Shown here: positions 1 through 12,157 of the stretch, piece after piece
Layout: each line of letters opens with the position of its first letter
Position numbering within the stretch: the stretch's first letter is position 1
Assembly: GCA_023678885.1 (NCBI GenBank)
Contig: CM042993.1
Coordinates: forward strand, 2,998,501 to 3,062,500
DNA: 64,000 nt
Direction of reading: 5' to 3'
Origin: Pogostemon cablin
Taxonomy: Eukaryota; Streptophyta; Magnoliopsida; Lamiales; Lamiaceae
Made by a program: the position numbers and the translations under genes
The notes under the pieces: generated by a model
What the model saw: the letters and a program-made list of their open reading frames with translations, nothing else
Told to the model about the DNA's origin: nothing
Databases searched by the model: none

Positions 1-452
1 TTCCCCCGTTGTCAGCCATCTGTCACTGTACGCCGCCAAAACCCATCGCCGAACAGCCACCGTCGAGATCGAGACAGGATCGAGAGGGATGCGCCGCCGC
101 CGTTGCTGATTTTGTCACCTCCGTTGCTGGTTTTGTCACCGCCGCCATTGCTGGTTTTGTCACCGGATCGGGAGGAACAGCCACCGCCTGGAGTCGCGAC
201 CTGCAACGCACTGCCTCCGACGTCAAGATCTGTCCGCCGCGAGCAGTGATTTCTCTTCCTTGCCTTTCGATGCAGACCGGAGCGGGTATCGCCAGTCGCC
301 AGTCGATGACAAAGTGATGTTACTAGGGTTTTGAGTGTGAATTTGTAATGTGTATATTTCTTTAAATATTAAACTAGATAACAAGAAATAATTGTGTACA
401 AATTGATGTAATAATGTTTAAAGTAATTATATTAATATTAATATTAAATTAG

Positions 453-528
<76 letters not shown>

Positions 529-714
529 TCTAAACGGGTAAACGGGTCGGGTACGCGGGTATAACATGTGAACCCGTACCCTACCCTCACCCGCTGATTT
601 TTTTTCGGGTGCGGGTATTACCCGATCCTCTACCCGATTTTGCCTACCCTATCCTTACCCGATCACCCGGGTACCCGCGGGTAACCCGACCCGGCGGGTA
701 AAATTGACAACCCT
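1..714. mobile_element. Right end of an hAT-like DNA transposon (left end outside window)
   Basis: From about 525 to 714 the sequence is dense in short direct and inverted copies of GGGTA, CGGGT and ACCCG. It ends in GGGTAAAATTGACAACCCTA, the reverse complement of a TAGGGTTGTCAA terminus. Subterminal ACCCG-type repeats with that terminus are typical of plant hAT elements. The left end and target duplication are outside the window. Positions 9-317 form a GC-rich open stretch containing a degenerate 20-24-bp tandem repeat (102-164, consensus near GTTGCTGGTTTTGTCACC) that gives a repetitive peptide. I treat it as element filler rather than a gene. Confidence 0.5.
457..524. repeat. (TA)n microsatellite
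   Basis: An uninterrupted run of about 34 TA dinucleotides inside the hAT-like end. Its length is likely polymorphic and hard to sequence exactly. Confidence 0.95.
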
Positions 715-2672
715 ACTCAAGTAGATAAGTAAAGCTTTTGATTTACTTATTTTATCTCACACATAATTGACTACTATTATTATTTGTATCCCTTTATGCA
801 TGGGTTTCACTGAATTAAGGATAATTGTTGGAGTAGTTTTTTAATGGGTATCTGAATGAAGAGGATAACTATCATATTTATCTCACTTACAGCACAAATT
901 ATTGTACAGAGGTATGATTTTTCTTTGTTTACTCGGTGATTTTTACTCATTTATTAAGAGTATTATTCTACTAATAACTATAGTTCAAATTGTTCTTTTT
1001 TTCATTTTTGTAGGAATATGTTAGTCTCTTACCCTTCAATCAGCACACATGCCTTACTATTCAAGTTGTATTATTCTTTGTCATTTTCCTTCGTTTTGGT
1101 TAGAGTTTTTTTAGATTATAATATTATAACTAAAATTTAAGATGTTTATATCATAACATGCAATGTGCACTATTCTTACTATTCAAGATGTTTTTCGAAT
1201 TTATTTGTCTTCCTATTATCTTGGTTGCTTAAGACCAATTCTGTATCACGATTTACTTTCACCATATCTTTTAGATTTTTGTTCAATAGACATATTATTT
1301 TTCATTCTTTTTTTATTTATTAATGTTTCTGATGTTCTTGCCTAATAAGTGAATTTAATACTTTTGTTTTGTTTCTTTTTTTAATATTGTTATATTTCAG
1401 GCCCACGATTTATGTATGTAATGGGGGACAAAACCTAAGCATTTTTAGATGATTTTTATTCTCATGCTACATGCAATCTGCTGATGTATAATCATCGTCC
1501 ACCATCTATTGATGAAATGAGTACTCTGGTCTGTTATTTTTTAGTATCCATGTATTTTTTTTATTCTTTAAATCTTTAACATATGTTTCTTATTTATTGT
1601 TGTCTGTAATACGAGGTTTTGAGCAAGGAGTGGGCTAATAAAATGCATCTTAGTTGAGCCGAGGAAATGGATTATTCATCTACAATGGTGATGGTTTGCA
1701 TTTACCAGTTTTCTTAAAATGTTTAAAAATTTGATAGGCATTCACAAACTGATGGGATGAAGTAATTAAATATTGTTGTTTATAAAAAAATATAGTGCAG
1801 TTATATTCTCATTTAAGGGCACTATGCTCCAATTTAGACGGAGTATTATTTATAAATAATCCATTTCTCAATTTAAAGATAGTTTTTTATTTTATATACG
1901 TGAATTAAAAAGTATTATTATTTAATATATAGTGAATTGTTATATTAATAGAGGTGTATTCATATATTTTAACTTTATTAATGGGTGTATTTCTCATATT
2001 ATACTATGTCAAAACAGAAAAAATACTCGGTAAAATGGAGTATAAGATTTGTCATTGGATTTGACATGTTAAATTCCATTTAATGGAGTATATTAATATT
2101 CCAGATGAAGATAATACTAATTTAATGATTTAATCAATCATCATGGTCAAGAAAATTGATTAACACTACTAAATGTGATGGTGATGGATGTCACTGTTGA
2201 CGTGGAATCAACGGTCAGTATACCTTCCAAGATTATTGGAAATTGGAATTCTCATGGATGCACCAGGAAAAGTCACAAGTAGACCCATTAAGACCTCTTT
2301 GGATGCTAATTTATCTCGCTTCGTGAAATGTAATCAAGTACAGAAAACAAAAGGAACAATTTTATAGACTACTTGATAAAGATTCAAATACAAACTCAGA
2401 AAAGAAAAGAAAAGAAAAGAAAAAAAAAAACTAATCTTCTGATAAGCAGAAGAATTTCAAGTACTAAGAGCAAGCTAAGCTCACTTATTAATGGAAGTTG
2501 AGAAGGACAACAACAAACCTAAATTAAACACAGAAATATTCAAACTAATTGTTGTCCTCTCCGAAACTTATGTACAAACTTTGTGATTGCAAATTTCCAT
2601 CATCTTCATCTTCTTAACCTTCTCTAACTTCACTTCTACAATCTAACATTCAACCTAGTTTTCCCAAACCTG
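715..2672. other. Intergenic, no gene recognised
   Basis: AT-rich spacer. Short open stretches (for example 1163-1345) are low-complexity and match no family I know. A weak possible exon follows a TTTCAG acceptor at about 1400. A degenerate (AAAAG)n run lies at about 2400-2430. The 3' UTR of the neighbouring minus-strand gene probably occupies the last 100-200 bases. Confidence 0.5.
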
Positions 2673-4337
2673 TCAAGATCCTGGCGACATTAACCTCCTA
2701 ATCAGTTCCTTCCTGCATCAAACAAACACACACACATGAGACCATCTCACGGTAAAACAAACCAACCAACGAACAGTGCACGAATTACCTTATGAGTGTT
2801 CTATCGAGAGATGAAGCACCCAAAAGACCTTTGTTCTCTTCAGCCCTCCTCAGCAGATACGGCATGATCTGGTCTACTGGCCCAAACGGCAAGTACTTGC
2901 TAACTCTGAAACCCCCGGTTTGTAACCCGAACGACAACGAATCCGACATCCCGTACAGCTGCGCGAACTGTACACCCTGGTCGTACCTGTCGATCCCCTG
3001 ATTCACCACTCTGGTAGCCGCCAGCCGAGCTGATTCAGCATTGTGGGTGGCCAGAACAACAGAAGTAGTGCCGCTAGGTATGCGATCGATCATATTAGTA
3101 GCACAAGTATCGTAACAGGTATGGCAATCCTGGAGAGAATCGTGAATGGGGGAATCAACCCCCAACGAAGCAGCCAATTTGTTCTCTCTGCTCATGTAAG
3201 CTCCTCTCACGAGCTTAATCCCGAAAGGGATGCGTTATTCCACGGCGGCGTCGTAGGCTCGCCATAATCGATCACCAGCGTCCTTGAGATAAGCTTGGAT
3301 GGTGTTGTAGATTAGAGGTCGATCGGAATTACAATTGCTGTATTTTATAATCGCAGAGTAGGTAAAATAATCAATTGCGGGTTGAATTGATGTATCCTCT
3401 GCATCAATTAGCAGAGGGATACCTGATTCCGTGCTGTTCTTACAGATGCTGAAGAACCGGTGGTATGCCCGCTCCAGATCCCTCTCCTCCTCGAGGGTTA
3501 ACGGGTCGGGTTTAGTCGGTGTGTGATAAAAGGGGCTGAGATCCGAGAGAACAGGAAATGTTTGCAGCTTCCATGGAAGATCCAAGGCGTTATCCTTGAA
3601 TTGCCATCTCAATAGATCGCTGACTCGTCTGAGAATGCGAGGAGGGCAAACGGCGGTGGTCTTCACCACAACAAAGCTGACCTGCCATTGAAATCGAATT
3701 ACAGGTCGGTGAGAGAGAGAGAGAGATTGAGAGAGAGGGGAATTAAACAGAGTGAAGAGAAGGAGAAGAGAGAGACTTTTACATGGCTATCGTCGCTAAA
3801 CTTGATCCGATTGATGATATCAGTGAACTTCTCTAAGTTATCATCACATTGTTGATTATCATTAGCGTGTTCCAAACCATAATCCAACATAGCAGTTAGT
3901 CCAGATTTCCAAAGCATCTCCATCTTCTTACTCGCCTCCTCGAAATCCTTCCCCGCGCAAAAGTGCTGGTAGAAAGTCTTCTCCACAAACTTCAACACCA
4001 CATCCTGGCACCTAGGGTTCGCCATGAGGTCCGATTTCATCACCCACGACCCGAAATCAGCCACCGGGCCGAACGAAGACACCAGAAGAGTAATCAGAGA
4101 TTTGCACAATTTAGGAGTTTTAACCGATTTGAACAGAAGCTTCGTGTCGTCGAAATCGATGGCGAATTCGAGGTTAGGGTTGGGGGTGACGGCGGTCTTC
4201 GGTGGCTCGGCGGTGGTGCCGTTGAGATTTAACGGCAGGACGTCGGTGGCGGTGGCGGTGACGGTGGCGGAGTGGCGGGCGTCGGTGAGGCGGCGGAGAT
4301 TACGAAGAACCTTTGGGCGGACGCTACGGCTGGTCAT
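2673..4337 (-). CDS. ProDH: Proline dehydrogenase, mitochondrial, with internal stop codon
   Basis: FAD-dependent oxidation of proline to pyrroline-5-carboxylate at the mitochondrial inner membrane, the first step of proline catabolism. Exons on the minus strand: 4337-3783, 3681-2789 and 2712-2673, all with GT-AG introns. Together they give about 495 codons, the usual plant length. The N-terminus is Arg/Ser/Thr-rich like a mitochondrial presequence. Family motifs include VSFVVVKTTAVCP, LLIDAEDT, QPAIDY, KLVRGAYMSRE, VVLATHN, FAQLYGMSD and FGPV..IMPYLLRRA. The last exon encodes a basic tail starting KELIRRL. The oddity is an in-frame TAA at 3235-3237 (codon about 334) between AYDAAVE and RIPFGIKLVRGAYM, where homologues have a charged residue. 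No intron can remove it. Without readthrough the C-terminal FAD/substrate-binding third is lost. It is either a recent nonsense mutation or a base-call error; everything else looks selected. Intron 1 (3682-3782) carries a GA/CT microsatellite. Confidence 0.88.
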
Positions 4338-6766
4338 GATTGATGATCGCTAGTGGTTGCAATAAGGACGTGTTTGGGAGAGTAGAATTAGAGCTAATAT
4401 GGGATTGTTTTTTCTGCTGTGTGGGTTAAATATAACAGAGTGGAAGCGTTATTACAGCTTGCAGTTGCTGTTTTAGTGCCGATATATTAGTGAGATCCAT
4501 TTTTGGATAAAAACAGCTGTAGATTAGTTTCAACTAATTACAATTAATTACTTTGTCGCCCTTTTATCGGATTGGATAAATTACTGATTCAAGATACTGT
4601 TCCAAATGTTGGATTGCTATATTCTATGGTGTGCATGGAGACACCTCGATTAGGAGCAATATCTTTGATCGTTTATTCATCCGAAATTAGCAAGATTTGA
4701 GGATCGTGTGGTTAATTGTGATTAAGGAACGACTCATCGCATTTAACGGGTTAATTTTTATCCTATAATAGTTTGTGTTGACCACGTAGATTATTTACGT
4801 GTTCGCGAGGAACCCTAGCCAATGGATAATCATGCAGTGTCAGCGCTTATATGTCATTTTGACGACGCATTGCCACGTGTCCTGTCTTTTTTTTTTAATT
4901 AAAATTATTTCCTTTCTGATTAATGGAGTGTTACAAGTAGAATTTACAAATAGGATCATATTACATGTGCCCATAAATACAGACTATACAGTGTGTATAG
5001 AATCATAAGAACGGTATATTTAATATTAGACGTGTAAATATAAAACCAAATTATGCCCATAATTAATTATACAAGAAAAATTAAATTCAAGAAAGATATG
5101 ACATGATAATATAGAAAAAGTAAGTTGATATGGAGTGTGTATTTTTTATATAACGAAGTGTCGAAACATATTCCCTATGGAAATGTTTGACAGATGTAAG
5201 ATTTAAAATATACTTTAATACTTAAATTTAATTTCAATATTTAATGATAGTTTAGAATGCAATACTGTGAATATTGCTCTAGCTAATGTCATTACACATT
5301 TTTATTTTTATTTTCATTCTCATTTTTTAAACTGATGGTTTGAGATGTGTACTAATTACGGACTAATTACTAAACTAATTTATTTTGAATATATATGTTT
5401 CCGTAATTGCATTGATCCAACCACCTCTCTATTTTTAAGTATTGTCTGGATACAGTACATTGCATGTGAAAAGATGATTTTATTTATTTATTTTGATAAT
5501 GATTTAGGTGAATTTTAGGAAGTACAATAACATGCTAATAAATTATCATCATAATATTTTCTTGATTAGGAACATAATTTCATCACGAGATCAACACGGC
5601 AACTCAGCACTCGAAGATCAAGAATGTAGTTACTATGTTTATTCAAATGTAGGGTTAGCTGGATTAAATGATAGATTTATATATACTTTTAATGGCAAGT
5701 ATATTTACATAATTAATTTAAGATGGAAATAGCAGGCTGGTGATCATACGATTAAATAAAAATGAGTGGATGTCCAGTAAGCCTGAGTGTACACGTTCAA
5801 TTATATGTGTATTAATTTTTTATTTAATAAGTATAATTTTTTTTACATTCAATTTTTCATAAAATAAAAAAAATAATAAAAAATTCGCTAACATAATGAA
5901 TAAGTTTTTATTTATTAGTGATATTTTTATTTATTAATATATTAGCTTTTTAATTTGGGTGGACGTAGAGAATTTGCCTAGAATTATTTGAGGAAAATCA
6001 TAATTATTAATGCAAATTATTGAAATCTAATTTTTTACAATACATCTTTAAAATAGTTGGTTATATTTACAACAAGGTAATAATCATTTGTGATAGTTAT
6101 ACATTGCAACGTTAACTTCTCAAATTAATTTGTTTTCAAAATATAATTTATAAAGAAAAAATCGCATTAATGAAAAAATGTTTACTTGACTAAATGTAGT
6201 TGTTCTTTTTTATAATTTTAATATGAATTTGCTTGTTTTATAGCTAAATAAATGTAGGTCTGCATACTAGTATCAGTTCATTTCATTTTGATTGAATTAT
6301 TCATGAGAATATATAATTTAATAACTCCTAAAAGTAGGAATAAATAATAAATCACACAAATAAATATTAATATCACATTTAATTTCATACCTTATAGTAA
6401 TCAATTTAAATTTAAGTAAATTAATGATCAATTCGAAAATGTGATTAGCCTCAAGAATAAATGAAAAATCTTAAACCACGATGCTGATATTAATATTACT
6501 CCACATTCCTACCCGTTGCCTTTAATACCATATATATATATAACAAATACTATTTGTGACGCATTTATTTAATAATCAATTCAAATTTAAATTTGTATGA
6601 TCAAATGAACCGAATTCAGATTATCATTGACACGTTACTATTTTTTATTTTTAAAATAGTAATGATGCGTCAATCATATAATGTATTGAAATATTTGATG
6701 AAACACACCACTAAAATGATGAATCACATCAAATAAACTAATACCTTCAACCGCTTGTAAGAGTTA
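4338..6766. other. Intergenic, no gene recognised
   Basis: Very AT-rich. The proximal promoter of the minus-strand proline dehydrogenase gene occupies the first few hundred bases. The short open frames at 4799-5008 and 5508-5732 have no recognisable domain and no gene-like composition. Confidence 0.5.
4420..4432 (-). promoter_or_regulatory. Candidate TATA box of proline dehydrogenase
   Basis: Read on the minus strand, this is a TTATATTTAA-like motif about 90 bases upstream of the ATG at 4337. Further out, at 4732-4737, an ACTCAT hexamer lies on the plus strand. ACTCAT is the core of the proline/hypo-osmolarity element known from Arabidopsis ProDH. It is in the opposite orientation here, so its relevance is only a suggestion. 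Confidence 0.35.
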
Positions 6767-6992
6767 CTCCCTCCGTCCATTTGTCAATCTATTCATTTTA
6801 TCATTTTGAACCGTTCACTCTTAATCTATCAATTTTCCTTTTTAGAAACATGAGATCCATCACATACTAATACAAATAAAATATGAGACCCACACACCTC
6901 ACTAATACAACTACCCACTACACATAAAATAATAATACTCCTTAATCTATGTGCAAAAAGCAAACGGATAGATTAATGTTGGACGGAGGGAG
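6767..6992. mobile_element. Stowaway-type MITE
   Basis: Begins CTCCCTCCGTCCAT and ends GGACGGAGGGAG, flanked by TA on both sides (6765-6766 and 6993-6994). These are the signature terminal repeat and TA target duplication of plant Stowaway/Tc1-mariner MITEs. Length is 226 bp with an AT-rich interior and no coding capacity. Confidence 0.9.
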
Positions 6993-7241
6993 TATTTATT
7001 TTTTTTCTTGTGGACAACTCGTAATAATGTTATTTGTTTTTTTTCACATGGATTAATAATTATTATTATTTAATGTATAACTAGTACTTGTATCATTGAG
7101 TTATATTTTAATTGTATTAATTATGTGTGTTAATTTTATATAATAAACGTTGTTAACAGAGGGAGTACACGTAAGAGTAATTAGGCTTATAATTTATGCA
7201 ACGAATGGGCCCACGGCCCATTAAGCTATGATATACTACTT

Positions 7242-7413
7242 GAGTGAGGCTCCTGTGCACCCAGGCGCACGGAGCACATTCCGTGCGCCTTTATAATTTT
7301 CATGCTCATTTGCAATTTAAACTTCTAGCAATACATAGGTTTAAATAGAATTGGAGGGAGAGAGTTGTGTTCATATGGGAACACCGTGTCTCCGGGGCGC
7401 AGGAGCTCTTGCC
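7242..7413. mobile_element. Foldback MITE, family 1 copy A (9-bp TSD)
   Basis: A 172-bp element starting GAGTGAGGCTCCTGTGCACCC and ending GGGGCGCAGGAGCTCTTGCC. The ends are imperfect inverted repeats. The direct duplication ATACTACTT flanks it at 7233-7241 and 7414-7422. Internal motifs (TTTGCAATTTAAAC, ATACATAGGTTTAAATAGAA, ACACCGTGTC) recur in copies at 25293 and 56504. A 9-bp duplication suggests MULE mobilisation. It lies about 320 bp upstream of the KIN-type gene. Confidence 0.82.
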
Positions 7414-7661
7414 ATACTACTTAGGAACATTTTACCCAAATTATATCCTAGAAAAGAAGTCACATCTATTTACTCCTGAAATTAAGTGTTACCACTATCA
7501 TTAATCGAACTAACTAATTTCCAAACATGATAATCGGAATTTTATCCTGACTAGTTCATAAAAACTAAGTAACTGAATTTAGATCCTGAATGATAGGGTC
7601 CTAATTACTTTAACACCACATTTATTCGCAATTAAGCCAGACAATCCGATCCACCAAACTC

Positions 7662-7668
7662 TATAAAT
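7662..7668 (+). promoter_or_regulatory. TATA box of the KIN-type gene
   Basis: TATAAAT, 74 bases upstream of the ATG at 7736, which predicts a leader of roughly 40 bases. Confidence 0.55.
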
Positions 7669-7735
7669 CTTCACTAATTATTTGAAACATCTTAATTATC
7701 ACAATCTAATAAGTGTTAATAATTTAACCCACAAA

Positions 7736-8187
7736 ATGGATAGTGCTAAGAATAATTTCCGTGCCGGTGAGACCAAAGGCCAAGTTCAGGTAAAAGATTT
7801 AATTAATCAAGTTTGATATTGATCAGTTTTTTAACGCCACTAATTGTTAGCTTTTACTTAATTATTATTGCTTATTTGATGTGTTTAATAATGTTGTAGT
7901 AATATTTTTGCAGGAAAAGACTAGCCAGATGATGGACACTGTTAAAGACAAAGCAGAGTCTGCCAAGGATTCTATGCAAGAGGTTTGAATATCAAACAAA
8001 AATAGAAATAATTACACGCAGTAAAAAAAAAAAATGTCTACATATTTGAAAATCTACACATATATTAAAAAACATAGTAAAAAAACATATACACTTATAT
8101 ATATTTATATATATGCAGACTGGGCAACAGATGATGGCTAAGGCACAAGGAGCTGCTGATGCTGTCAAGGATTCAGTGAAAAAGTGA
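7736..8187 (+). CDS. KIN/COR6.6-type small stress (LEA-like) protein
   Basis: A 63-residue hydrophilic protein built from three tiny exons (7736-7789, 7914-7982, 8119-8187). All introns are GT-AG and all exons are in phase 0. It starts MDSAKNNFRAGETKGQVQ, continues EKTSQMMDTVKDKAESAKDSMQ, and ends GQQMMAKAQGAADAVKDSVKK. It has no Cys or Trp, is rich in Ala, Lys, Gln, Met and Asp, and shows the QAG..KGQ, EK...M.DK and AKD/VKD blocks of Arabidopsis KIN1/KIN2 (COR6.6) proteins. Those are cold-, ABA- and drought-induced cytosolic proteins thought to protect macromolecules. The ATG sits in ACAAAATGG with a TATA box 74 bases upstream. A MITE lies just upstream, and a young copia element was inserted about 330 bp past the stop. 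Exons this short are easily missed. Stress induction here is inferred from the family. Confidence 0.85.
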
Positions 8188-8511
8188 AGCATATGCAAAG
8201 AGCTGAAAATAAAAAAATAATAATAAAAAAAAACTTTTTTTAAATATTTTTAATACTATTAGTAGGTAACAGAAATGCAAGTTTTCTTTTTACTATTTAA
8301 TATGGTTCTATAATTTGCTGCATATAAAGAGATAGAAATAGAATTATCTTCCCGCAGAGTATGTGATGATCAGAACAAGAATTTTATATATATACAATAA
8401 TTCAGTTTGTCCACCTTTTCTTTTGCTATCTCTATCTTGTTCGAATTATTTCCATGATTTTAATTGAATAAAAAAAATGCAGTTGAAAGATTTAAACTCT
8501 AATAATATGAC
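8188..8511 (+). other. Probable 3' UTR/downstream region of the KIN-type gene
   Basis: A-rich, U-rich sequence with several AATAAA-like motifs (for example AATAAAAAAATAATAATAAA just after the stop). It ends at the target duplication of the retrotransposon. Confidence 0.5.
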
Positions 8512-8516
8512 ATATG

Positions 8517-10316
8517 TGTTAGAGTAGTATGCCCAGCGCACCAATTAGATTGGATATTTGTACTCTTTATATTTTGAATATAAACAATCTCATTGGAAAT
8601 ATTATTATTAAAGGCTGTTTTAATTTATCTATTTTATGCATTATAATATATGCTTATTAGATAAAGTCCCTAGACCAATTTAAGCTAAAATGTATGGTTA
8701 CGCATATGATGGTAATCATGGAATTTATACATAGAGCTTTGGTCTTAAACATAGTTCCGAGTCAAGAATTTTTCTAAATGGGACAAAGAATAATTCAGTA
8801 AAGACTCGTACATATGATGAATGCTCGTTGGACGAGAATATTGTATTCCATCAATATTAGTGTTGTGACACAAATTCATATATGTAGATACTTATTAGAG
8901 AATAAGTTTATCGAACATGATCCGTAGAAAATTCTTATTGGATATGTCGAAATTAGAATTTTCTAATTACGATAGTACACGATTAGTCTTTAGACTTGAA
9001 GCACCATGGTAGTCTTGTGTACTTCATATAATACTTAGACTTATCTTCTGATTGTTTAGCAATCTTAAAGGGGATATGTTGGGTATTATATTGATGTACA
9101 TGGAGACTTATGTGTGGCTAAGATAGAATCTAACACTTGTCTAGGACAAGAGAATCTCCTGTGTATTTCATTGTTAATGATTCAAAGACCTTGGCCAAGG
9201 CAATGAGAATAAAGATTCACAATGAATCATTGTAACATGAAATAGAAACACAGTTATTGAGTTAGTAGAGTTTCGACTAATATTCCTACTCTAGACTCAA
9301 TCGGGAGATTAATTGTTAGAAAGACTGTACGTGTATGTCACTCGTTAATTTACAGGTTTACTCGCTATTCACCTAACATTAGAAGATCACGCTACTTGCT
9401 AGATGTTACCGTGATTAGTAGGTTCTTGAAATTAGTTAGTTAATTTCAAGTGAATTAATTAATTGGATTAATTAATATAATAATTGTTATTTATAAGTTA
9501 CAAGTGTTGTAAGCCTACTACTAGAGTTAGTAGTGAACCTAAAGGATCACACCTTAATTTGAATTAACAACTTTTATCAATTGGAACAATAGTTATATTA
9601 TTAACTATTTATTATAATTAAATAATTTGATTATTTAATTATAATAATTATGATAATATTGATAATGGGGAGTTAGTGGAGTTAGTGATGTCTATAGCAT
9701 GCTATTGCTATTGTCGGCCCCTATCTAAAGCATGCATTTATTTTTTTGGAGTGTAATGTACTATGGCATGCATTATTGCTATAGTCAACACCTATATTCT
9801 AATTTTATATTATACTACTACTTATTTAAGTTGCATTACCTTCTTAACTAAGTGTGTGAGTTTATAAAAAAAAAAAAGAATTGGTGTCGACTAGATTCTT
9901 CAATTTTTCAAAAAGGTTTTGCCTTCAATTCGCAAGCTCACACTATTGGAATCCAATTTTGTTGTTCCAATTCACAAGTTTAACACTACTAGCGAAGTGT
10001 AAAATTTGTGTTGTTTATTCAATTGGTGGATTACTTTAGAGGGGATACACTTGGATCCCTTATTGAGAAGACCGGAGTTTTAGCCACAATCCGGGAATCG
10101 ATTCCCTCACTCCTTGCATCAATTGGAAGAAAGTCTACGAGGGTAAGAATTATCTTTACGTAGATTTCTTTCAATATATTTTAACACCGGATCCTATAAT
10201 CGTTTTAGAGCATCCGGGGTGAAACCTTTTCATGTATTTAATAAATATGATTTATTAATTATGAAAAATTTTTAAATTCCGCTGCGTTCACCCGGATCGC
10301 TATGACGAACCCAACA
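8517..10316 (+). repeat. 5' LTR
   Basis: 1,800 bp, beginning TGTTAGAGTAGTATGCCC and ending CGAACCCAACA. It contains a long AT-rich palindromic stretch (about 9590-9650), a TATTTAA promoter-like motif near 9826 and an A12 run. It is nearly identical to 16069-17868. Confidence 0.97.
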
Positions 10317-10317
10317 G

Positions 10318-10329
10318 TGGTATCAGAGC
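10318..10329 (+). other. Primer binding site (tRNA-iMet)
   Basis: TGGTATCAGAGC starts one base after the 5' LTR end. This is the standard plant copia/gypsy site complementary to the 3' end of initiator methionine tRNA. Confidence 0.95.
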
Positions 10330-12157
10330 CTAGGTTCACGGTGTTGAAATATATTTGGTACTAAAATTGTTTTAGTATTATTTAATGGTTAAATAAGAAA
10401 ACTTGAAACAATGAGAAAAAGGTTTCTCGACAGTTATTAATTACTTTAAAATTTCAACTGTTGTAGTAGGATAAGAATTGTTCTTAAACTACTATTTATA
10501 CAGTTAAATTTTTTTTTTGGTAATTTTAATAAAATTGACTAAATATTAGTTTATGACTATATTGGTTTCAAGTGTGAATATGAAATATTAAATAAAAGTT
10601 ATTTATATTTCTTATTCAAAATATTCATTTGAAATGAAATTTAAGCAATACGTTGTATTTAATGAGAAATTGTTTCTTGAAATATCATTGTTTAATATAA
10701 TTATTATTGATAATTTGTTATCAATATTTAATATTTAATTTGATAAAAGCATTAGATGTTTATTATCAACAATGATATTTGATGGCTATTTCTAGAAATG
10801 GGTTTCTAAGAAAAATATTTCTAAGTAGAAATAATTAGCTATCATTGAATTGATTTGGTTTTATTAATTTAGAAATTGTTTTTTAATTAATTAAGGCCAA
10901 CAAAATTCTTAAAGTCAATTCTAAAATTTAGTTTTATAATATTGACTAATTGTTAGTCATAATTCTCAACTAGTATTATTTTAAAATGAGAAATAGGAAT
11001 AATTGTTATTCTTATATCTCGTTACGGTATTATTAATTGTGAATGGATATAAATAAATTTAATATGTTAAATACATATTTATTTATTTAGGGATGATCAT
11101 GAGCCTTGGACTTTATGTGATGGTTGTAATTTATTTGGATTTTATGGGGACTGCGAGCCTCTTTAATTTACATTTGTAAGTTCTTTAAATTTATGCAATG
11201 AGAGTAGATTAGTCCATGAGGATTTAATTTATTCATTGTAAATTGGAGGACTTGAAGGAAGCCCGAATGAAGACCCAATTGTTGATGGGTAATTAAATGT
11301 AATAGAATAGATGCTCAAGGCCCATAAATGTATGGGTTTTACATTATGATGTAAAAGTTCTCATTGTCCCTTAGATTGACCATAGACCCATTTTGGCTCA
11401 AACGGGTCGCATAGGTTGGCCATGATCATCCCACCGCTTTATGTATGTATAGGATATATGCATGCTAGAATTTATTTAATGCACTCATTTGATGATAAAC
11501 ATTAAATAATTTACCTAAATGAGATGATGAGGTCTTGGAAATAAAAATAATCCCTAAGTTTTTGAAACTTATACAAAATTTTATTTCAAACAAATATGGA
11601 TATGATGAGTATGACCCATCAATCCATGCCTACTATCAAAAGATAGAGACATGATGATGCTACTACACTTAACCACTGGCCATGAGTCGTGGGGTGGGTT
11701 TGTGGAAGAAAGCTGTGTTCTTTATCTATCATAATGATGCTCATGAATTAAATGCATCACTGCATCGGCCATGAGTCGTGGGGTGTTTTGATGTTTTAAT
11801 TGCATGAATGTTTGATAGGTATTGTTTGACACTAAGTAACGTATGGGCTCATAAAATTGAGGTATGCGTGAAAGGTGAGGTAAAACTAATTGAGGGTTGT
11901 ATAGTGATACAATTGTAAAATGTTTTACTACCAAAGAAAATTTTTCATGGGCTCATAAAATTGGGGCATGAGGGATTTTCATTGGACCTCAAGCCTACTA
12001 GAAAATTATGATTTTTCGATTTTCATTGGGGTTATGAAATTCGAATAAAATAGTGGGAGACATTTAATATTGAAGACCTTATATTAAATTAATATTAATT
12101 TTCATAGTTTTCTCATTTTCTGCTTCATCATTTTGTAGATTCACTTCATCTACTAAA
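10330..12157 (+). other. Untranslated leader of the retrotransposon
   Basis: 1.8 kb without coding capacity on the sense strand. It contains imperfect internal repeats: GCCATGAGTCGTGGGGTG occurs twice (about 11680 and 11768) and GGGCTCATAAAATTGRGG twice (about 11845 and 11949). It probably holds packaging and translation signals; that is inferred from position only. Confidence 0.7.

Noticed and set aside
102..164. CRISPR-like array
   Set aside because: Degenerate direct tandem repeats without spacers, in a plant nuclear genome.
9..317. 102-residue open frame at the left edge
   Set aside because: Low-complexity repeats (DFVTSVAGFVT...) from a tandem repeat; no known domain; lies in the hAT-like end.
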